A DNA stretch of 37,483 nt from JBBSUQ01 sp964389755 (GTDB taxonomy: Bacteria > Bacteroidota > Bacteroidia > Flavobacteriales_D > Crocinitomicaceae): contig CAYMEW010000037.1 of the NCBI GenBank assembly GCA_964389755.1, positions 1-37,483 on the forward strand, written 5' to 3'. Made by a program: the position numbers and the translations under genes. Shown here piece by piece: positions 33,332-37,483 of this stretch; position 1 is the first letter of the stretch; the number at the start of each line of letters is the position of its first letter. The notes beneath the pieces were generated by a model that ran no database searches, had not been told where the DNA came from, and was given only the letters and a program-made list of their open reading frames with translations.

Positions 33332-34075
33332 TTAGTTTTTATTGCGTACGTAGATCAGCCGGAAGCGTCCTTTGATGTTATCGCGTTCTTCGATCTCGAA
33401 TTTGTCAATGGCCTTAATCAGGGGAGTAAGACGCTGAAAGCCGTAATTCCGGGAGTCGAAGTTCGGTTGCTTTTTCTGAAGCAGGCTGCCCACGTCTCCC
33501 AGGAAAGCCCAGCCGTCATCATCGGCAAGGTCGCTGATCGTTGTTGATAGCAATTTGACGAGTTTCGGAGAGATCTTCTCAACATTCGTTCCCGAGCGTT
33601 CTTTCCCGCTTTTCGCTTTTTCAGCTACTTCTTCGGAATTCTGCGCAAGGATCTCAACGTAAATGAACCGGTCGCAGGCCACGATAAAAGGCTCGGGAGT
33701 TTTGCGCTCACCGATTCCGATGACGTTCATTCCCGCTTCACGCAGACGGGTGGCCAGCCGCGTAAAGTCGCTGTCGCTCGATACGATGCAGAAACCATCG
33801 ACCTTTTCGGAATACAGGATGTCCATGGCATCAATAATCATGGCCGAGTCGGTGGCGTTCTTTCCGCTTGTATAACCGTATTGTTGGATCGGTGTAATGG
33901 CATTCTCCAGGAGCATACTTTTCCAGCGCGAAAGCCGCGGATTGGTCCAGTCTCCATAGATGCGTTTGATGGTCGGAGTACCGTATTTCGCGATCTCTTC
34001 CATCATTTCTTTGACGTACGCCGAGGGAATATTATCTCCGTCGATCAGTACTGCCAGTCTTCTTTCTATTTCCAT
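33332..34075 (-). CDS. NYN domain nuclease with C-terminal LOTUS domain
   Basis: The 247-residue protein has an N-terminal NYN (PIN-like) domain with the acidic residues VLIDGDN (9-15; D12, D14), ATDSAM (74-79; D76) and VSSDSDF (98-104; D101, D103), the expected metal-binding set. A Lys/Glu-rich linker leads to an OST-HTH/LOTUS domain (about 168-230, KLVKLLSTTISDLADD to AIDKFEI). This is the MARF1-like pair known in many bacteria as DUF88-LOTUS proteins. LOTUS domains bind RNA, often G-rich or structured. A ribonuclease role is inferred. It ends 2 nt from the convergent czcA gene. Confidence 0.9.
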   Translation of the reverse strand: MEIERRLAVLIDGDNIPSAYVKEMMEEIAKYGTPTIKRIYGDWTNPRLSRWKSMLLENAITPIQQYGYTSGKNATDSAMIIDAMDILYSEKVDGFCIVSSDSDFTRLATRLREAGMNVIGIGERKTPEPFIVACDRFIYVEILAQNSEEVAEKAKSGKERSGTNVEKISPKLVKLLSTTISDLADDDGWAFLGDVGSLLQKKQPNFDSRNYGFQRLTPLIKAIDKFEIEERDNIKGRFRLIYVRNKN

Positions 34076-34134
34076 TTTCAGGGATTAGTATATAAAACGT
34101 TTTAGTTCAGTTTTTGTTTGTGGTTGAGTTTCAG

Positions 34135-34152
34135 TTCCTACAAAGATAGGAA
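34135..34152 (-). promoter_or_regulatory. -7 element inside a 6-bp inverted repeat, NYN-LOTUS gene
   Basis: On the minus strand TATCTTTG (34148-34141) matches TAnnTTTG, 65 nt before the NYN-LOTUS ATG. It overlaps a perfect inverted repeat TTCCTA (34135-34140) and TAGGAA (34147-34152), which could be an operator covering the -7 box. Confidence 0.45.
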
Positions 34153-34268
34153 TATTATCGGCCCGTGGCCTGTAGGCTGCATTCCACAATCCGGGGAAGC
34201 CTTTCCGGCAACCTCCTGTTAGTATAAGCCTGTTTTCGCGGTATTCGTAAAGGGCACTGTACTTGTGA

Positions 34269-34287
34269 TATTCGGGGTAAACGAATA
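34269..34287 (+). promoter_or_regulatory. Inverted repeat just before the small-protein start
   Basis: TATTCG (34269-34274) pairs with CGAATA (34282-34287) around a 7-nt loop, ending 3 nt before the ATG at 34291. It may be an operator or an mRNA hairpin masking the start. It could also be chance. Confidence 0.3.
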
Positions 34288-34290
34288 ATT

Positions 34291-34512
34291 ATGAAAAAGA
34301 AAGTTCAGAACCAGGCACCGCTGTCTCAGGATATGGCGCGACCTTCCGGGAAACAGAACGACGCCGGAGCAACCTTTACAGATCCGGAACACCGTGTAAA
34401 CGATCCGCATGTGCAGGCCTCGCGCAAAGTGAATGGCGTGGACCCTGAGAAAATGACGGAAAGTAACCAGGGAAGCACCGGTGGCGGAAGCGAGGAAGAT
34501 CTCGAAAAATAA
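34291..34512 (+). CDS. Small hydrophilic protein, 73 aa
   Basis: The 73-residue product begins MKKKVQNQAPLSQDMARP and ends GGGSEEDLEK. It is rich in Gln, Asn, Asp, Glu, Gly, Ser and Pro with nearly no hydrophobic core, so it is probably disordered. No family is recognised. It looks like short stress-type hydrophilic proteins, but that is only a composition match. It stops 2 nt before the convergent radical SAM gene, consistent with a real gene in this tightly packed genome. No exact promoter element is seen. Confidence 0.65.
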   Translation: MKKKVQNQAPLSQDMARPSGKQNDAGATFTDPEHRVNDPHVQASRKVNGVDPEKMTESNQGSTGGGSEEDLEK

Positions 34513-34514
34513 GA

Positions 34515-35588
34515 TCAGTCAAACAGTGACAACTGTCCGCGGCTGCGAAACAGGTCGGTACGCAGGGGAGGCAGACGCATTTCACGGAGGTATTTGCTGC
34601 GCGCGATCTCGAATTGCCGTTTGACCGTTGCGGCAAATAAGCCTTCGCCTTTCATGCGTGTACCGAAACGGCTGTCGTTGAGCTTTCCTCCATGCGTATC
34701 CGAAATCTGGCTGATCACTTTGGCGGCACGATCCGGGAAATTGCGTTCGAGCCAGTCTGTAAAAATCGCTCCGTTCGGACCGTTTAACCGGACAACCTGG
34801 TATTGAGCGGTTCTTGCACCATGTTTACTGACGGCCTCAAGTATCCGGAAGATCTCGTGATCATTGAGTGCGGGAATAATCGGAGCAACCATCACGTTTA
34901 CAGGTACACCGGCTTCACTCAATGCCTGGATAGCTTTCAGGCGTTGTGCGATTGTGGCAGTGCGGGGTTCGAGTTTGCGTCGAAGTGTTTCATCCACGGT
35001 CGTTACACTCATGTTGACATGCGCAAGGCCTTCCCTCGCCATTTCCGACAGAATATCCAGATCCCGCATGACCAGCGCATTTTTGGTAATGATACTGATC
35101 GGATGCTTGTAATCGCGGCAAATCTCCAGGATCTTACGCGTAAGTCCTAATTCGCGTTCGCAGGGCTGATAGCAGTCCGTATTTCCCGAAATCGACAGTG
35201 TTTTTACTTTTCGCGCGTAAGCAGGCTGATCAAAGTGCGCTTTGAGCAACTCCGGAGCGTTCTTTTTAACCAGGATGACGCGCTCGAAATCAACTCCTGC
35301 ACTGTAGCCCCAGTATTCGTGCGTCGGGCGCGCATAACAATAGGTGCAGCCATGTTCGCATCCCTGGTATGGATTCAGCGAGTAGAACATATTCAGATCC
35401 GGGCTTTTAATCTCGTTGACGATCGTTTTCGGGTGAATCTCAATGAACTTTGTCCGACCGGCACGACGGTCATCATATTCGTCGATACCCTCCGGGTTTT
35501 CATCCGAAAGGGCGTGTTCGAAAAAACGATTGTGTGGGTTCGACTGCGAGCCGCGCCCGTTTAAATATGTGGGATCTTTATCTGGCAC
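34515..35588 (-). CDS. PA0069-type radical SAM protein
   Basis: The 357-residue protein carries the radical SAM cluster motif CEHGCTYC (77-84; C77, C81, C84, CxxxCxxC), followed by the usual YARPTHEYWGY segment. Other family stretches are YSLNPYQG just before the cysteines, SISGNTDCYQPCE and VMVAPIIPALNDHE. This is the PA0069/Rv2578c family, also annotated as spore photolyase-like but lacking that enzyme's C-terminal features. Its substrate is unknown. The start is GTG at 35588, 9 nt after a good -7 box. An ATG-started frame is not available upstream. Confidence 0.92.
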   Translation of the reverse strand: MPDKDPTYLNGRGSQSNPHNRFFEHALSDENPEGIDEYDDRRAGRTKFIEIHPKTIVNEIKSPDLNMFYSLNPYQGCEHGCTYCYARPTHEYWGYSAGVDFERVILVKKNAPELLKAHFDQPAYARKVKTLSISGNTDCYQPCERELGLTRKILEICRDYKHPISIITKNALVMRDLDILSEMAREGLAHVNMSVTTVDETLRRKLEPRTATIAQRLKAIQALSEAGVPVNVMVAPIIPALNDHEIFRILEAVSKHGARTAQYQVVRLNGPNGAIFTDWLERNFPDRAAKVISQISDTHGGKLNDSRFGTRMKGEGLFAATVKRQFEIARSKYLREMRLPPLRTDLFRSRGQLSLFD

Positions 35589-35597
35589 AGGTTCTCA

Positions 35598-35605
35598 CAA
35601 AATTA
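35598..35605 (-). promoter_or_regulatory. -7 element of the radical SAM gene
   Basis: TAATTTTG on the minus strand (complement CAAAATTA) matches TAnnTTTG and ends 9 nt before the GTG start, which supports that start. Confidence 0.6.
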
Positions 35606-35696
35606 CAATTTTAGCGCTCCATTTAAAAGTTTCTGACTGTTAAAAAATAACTGATTCACGCCTGCGTTTGTTACAGTAAAACAATAAACGAATCCG

Positions 35697-35704
35697 TATA
35701 TTTA
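35697..35704 (+). promoter_or_regulatory. -7-like element of the S41 peptidase gene
   Basis: TATATTTA is one base off TAnnTTTG and ends 4 nt before the ATG at 35709. No TTG is seen at the right spacing. Confidence 0.45.
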
Positions 35705-35708
35705 CCTG

Positions 35709-37106
35709 ATGAAACGAAAAACAAATAAGGCGCTGTTACTTCTTATGACCTTGTTTTTCGGATGTTCTTTAAGCGCTCAGCTTTCCAAAGCCGATGCCGT
35801 TTCCGACCTGCAATTTTTGGGTAATGCGCTGGCGGAATCTCACCCCTCTCCTTTTAGCGATTCCATACTTCCCGTAGTGGATAGCTTGTGTGAAAGTTTA
35901 CTCTATGAACCTGACTCCGTTATCAGTTCGGCGCGTTTCCGTCTACTCGTGGGAAACGTACTCAACGAGGTACACTGCATTCATACGAGCGTCAGCGATT
36001 TTCCGCTTGCAATTCCCAATAAAGAGTATTTATTTCCCTTCCCGCTTTATTACGACGGAAAAGCATTGTATAAAATGGATACCCTGCAGCCCCTGTCACC
36101 GGTGAATGAACTACGAATCGACTCGATAAACGGGATCGCATCAGGAGAACTCATGCAACAAATGCTGCGCTTTCGTTCCGGTGACGGACGCTCGAGTTCG
36201 TTTTCCTGTGAATACTTCAATTATCACAGTCAGCACCTCGTACCTTTTGTATTTGACTTCCCGGATCACTATGTCGTTTCCATGCAGCACGGCCGCGATA
36301 CGTTAGAGGCGGTAAACGTGAAAGACGTAAGTTTCGTAAGTCCGTATTATCAGTATTTTAAGACCGGAAATTTTAACAGTTACTTCAATATCCGAAAGGA
36401 TTCCGTTATTTACCTGAAAGTGCAGTCCTTCTCCGGCAAAATAAAACGGGAGATCAAACATATTTTTCGGGAACTCGATGCCTATGACCGGCAGCACCTG
36501 GTGATCGATCTGCGCGGAAATACAGGTGGAACGCGCGATTACGGCATTCTGCTTGCGCAATACCTGTGTGATTCGGCTTTCTTTTACCAAATCGTTCAGC
36601 CCGACCTCGAAACCGGGAAATACCTGGATGGAAAAGCACGGTTTACCTATTTCCTATCAAAGTTAAAGTACAACGTATTCAACTTTTACCGCAGTCGAAA
36701 AACCGGGAACGGACGCGTCTTCACTTACCGCTATAAACCGAAGCGAAAACACCGTTTTTCGGGCCATTTGTATATTATTACGGACGGATACACGGCATCA
36801 ACCTCCACGATGTTTACGAGCCTGGTGCGGCAATACCGCGATTCGGTGGTGATCGTTGGGCGACAGGCCGGCGGAGGGTACAGTTCAAATAACGGCGGTT
36901 CGTTTCCCAAACTGGTACTGCCGGCTTCGGGTGTGGAGATCAGTTTTCCGCTGTATCGCATCATTACGGATGTTCATTCGCAACAATACGCAGGTATTCT
37001 TCCGGATTTCCCGATCTATTATTCGGTGGAAGATATGTTGTCTTCGAAGGACCCGGATATGGAGTTCATCCTGGACCTGATACTAAGTGGCATGATCCCT
37101 GATTAG
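35709..37106 (+). CDS. Secreted S41 family peptidase
   Basis: The 465-residue protein has a signal peptide (about 1-24, ending SLSAQ), an N-terminal helical domain with the family start AESHPSPFS (42-50), a PDZ-like region (about 120-210, ELRIDSING) and the S41 core. In the core, LVIDLRGNTGG (264-274) is the oxyanion-side strand, and YTASTSTMF (361-369) contains the likely nucleophile S364. The lysine that C-terminal processing peptidases have 25 residues later is replaced by Gly (G389 in RQAGGGYSSN). It therefore belongs to the S41 group without the Ser-Lys dyad, or is inactive. Its stop codon interlocks with that of the convergent fmt gene. Confidence 0.9.
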   Translation: MKRKTNKALLLLMTLFFGCSLSAQLSKADAVSDLQFLGNALAESHPSPFSDSILPVVDSLCESLLYEPDSVISSARFRLLVGNVLNEVHCIHTSVSDFPLAIPNKEYLFPFPLYYDGKALYKMDTLQPLSPVNELRIDSINGIASGELMQQMLRFRSGDGRSSSFSCEYFNYHSQHLVPFVFDFPDHYVVSMQHGRDTLEAVNVKDVSFVSPYYQYFKTGNFNSYFNIRKDSVIYLKVQSFSGKIKREIKHIFRELDAYDRQHLVIDLRGNTGGTRDYGILLAQYLCDSAFFYQIVQPDLETGKYLDGKARFTYFLSKLKYNVFNFYRSRKTGNGRVFTYRYKPKRKHRFSGHLYIITDGYTASTSTMFTSLVRQYRDSVVIVGRQAGGGYSSNNGGSFPKLVLPASGVEISFPLYRIITDVHSQQYAGILPDFPIYYSVEDMLSSKDPDMEFILDLILSGMIPD

Positions 37107-37483
37107 ACGGACGGGTACTCCCAGTCTTCTATCCGGTTTCCGGCGAGGTATTCGCGCCAGTTCATCCGGCGTTTGCCTTCGGGCTGAATCTCTGTGATAA
37201 CTACATAAAAATCAGAACAGGGAAACAGCAATCCGTCGTTTCCGCGAACGGGTTTCCCGACCTCTGTTACTTTTTTATCGCTCACCTGAGAACCGAAAAG
37301 CTTAAAGGTTTTGGAAGTTCCGTTCGTTTGGTCTTTCAGCGTACACCAGGCCGCGGGATAGGGAGACAGGCCCCGGATAAAATTGTGTACGTCCTGCGCC
37401 CGATTCCGGAAATCGATCTCGCAGTCCGGCTTAAACAATTTAGGCGCTTCCTTCGGAGTTCCGTGAAGCAATTCACGTTGCGG
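37103..37483 (-). CDS. fmt: Methionyl-tRNA formyltransferase, C-terminal part
   Basis: Only about 126 codons are in the window; the gene continues past the right edge. The frame reads through from base 37483 with no start needed. The segment APKLFKPDCEIDF followed by FIRGLSPYPAAWC matches the junction and C-terminal domain of Fmt, which formylates initiator Met-tRNA with 10-formyl-THF. The catalytic N-terminal Rossmann domain is not visible. The stop codon (TAA on the minus strand, 37105-37103) overlaps the S41 stop codon by two bases. Confidence 0.9.
   Translation of the reverse strand, partial: PQRELLHGTPKEAPKLFKPDCEIDFRNRAQDVHNFIRGLSPYPAAWCTLKDQTNGTSKTFKLFGSQVSDKKVTEVGKPVRGNDGLLFPCSDFYVVITEIQPEGKRRMNWREYLAGNRIEDWEYPSV

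Overview
The window looks like an ordinary chromosomal stretch of a Bacteroidota bacterium, probably Flavobacteriia-like, though the rank below phylum is a guess. Direct evidence is the repeated promoter signature TAnnTTTG (often with an upstream TTG), the near absence of Shine-Dalgarno sequences, a lipoprotein-type TamA homologue (TamL), a type III glutamine synthetase and the general gene content. Base composition is roughly balanced. I see no tRNA, rRNA, CRISPR array, transposase, integrase or phage gene.

Layout. 1-648 has no credible gene and holds a degenerate direct repeat of about 100 bp with several perfect inverted repeats. 649-777 is a tiny basic ORF. 788-2207 (minus) is a coupled pair, a VTC-type polyphosphate polymerase domain protein and a DUF4956 membrane protein. 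It diverges from purT (2285), which is followed by a degenerate WG-repeat protein and a DUF3050 protein. On the minus strand come glnN and pckA, each with a promoter and an intrinsic terminator. Further minus-strand genes (9448-12653) are elbB, a small lipoprotein, a TerB-like protein, an alpha/beta hydrolase and a SpoU/TrmH rRNA methyltransferase. tamL diverges from the methyltransferase and converges on a UvrD/PcrA helicase. fbaA, accD, rpsO and pnp follow on the plus strand; an apparent attenuator lies between rpsO and pnp.

22686-23976 (minus) encodes a TonB-C-like secreted protein and a lipoprotein with a calcium-loop-like motif. They diverge from an M1 aminopeptidase. 25782-33329 is a heavy-metal efflux locus: an OmpR-type response regulator, histidine kinase, TolC-like outer-membrane protein, lipoprotein adaptor and CzcA-like RND pump, with phased TTTAAG repeats just before the efflux genes. 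The end of the window holds an NYN-LOTUS nuclease-like protein, a small hydrophilic protein, a PA0069-type radical SAM protein, an S41 peptidase and the C-terminal part of methionyl-tRNA formyltransferase running off the edge.

Most genes are housekeeping: purine synthesis, gluconeogenesis and glycolysis, fatty-acid synthesis, RNA decay, DNA repair and outer-membrane biogenesis. The most discussable items are the DUF3050 protein with a metal-ligand-like His/Asp pattern, the VTC/DUF4956 pair, the efflux locus with its histidine-free sensor domain, and a recurrent geometry in which the -7 element ends only 4-5 nt before the start codon, which predicts leaderless transcripts. I did not find a clearly new multigene system.
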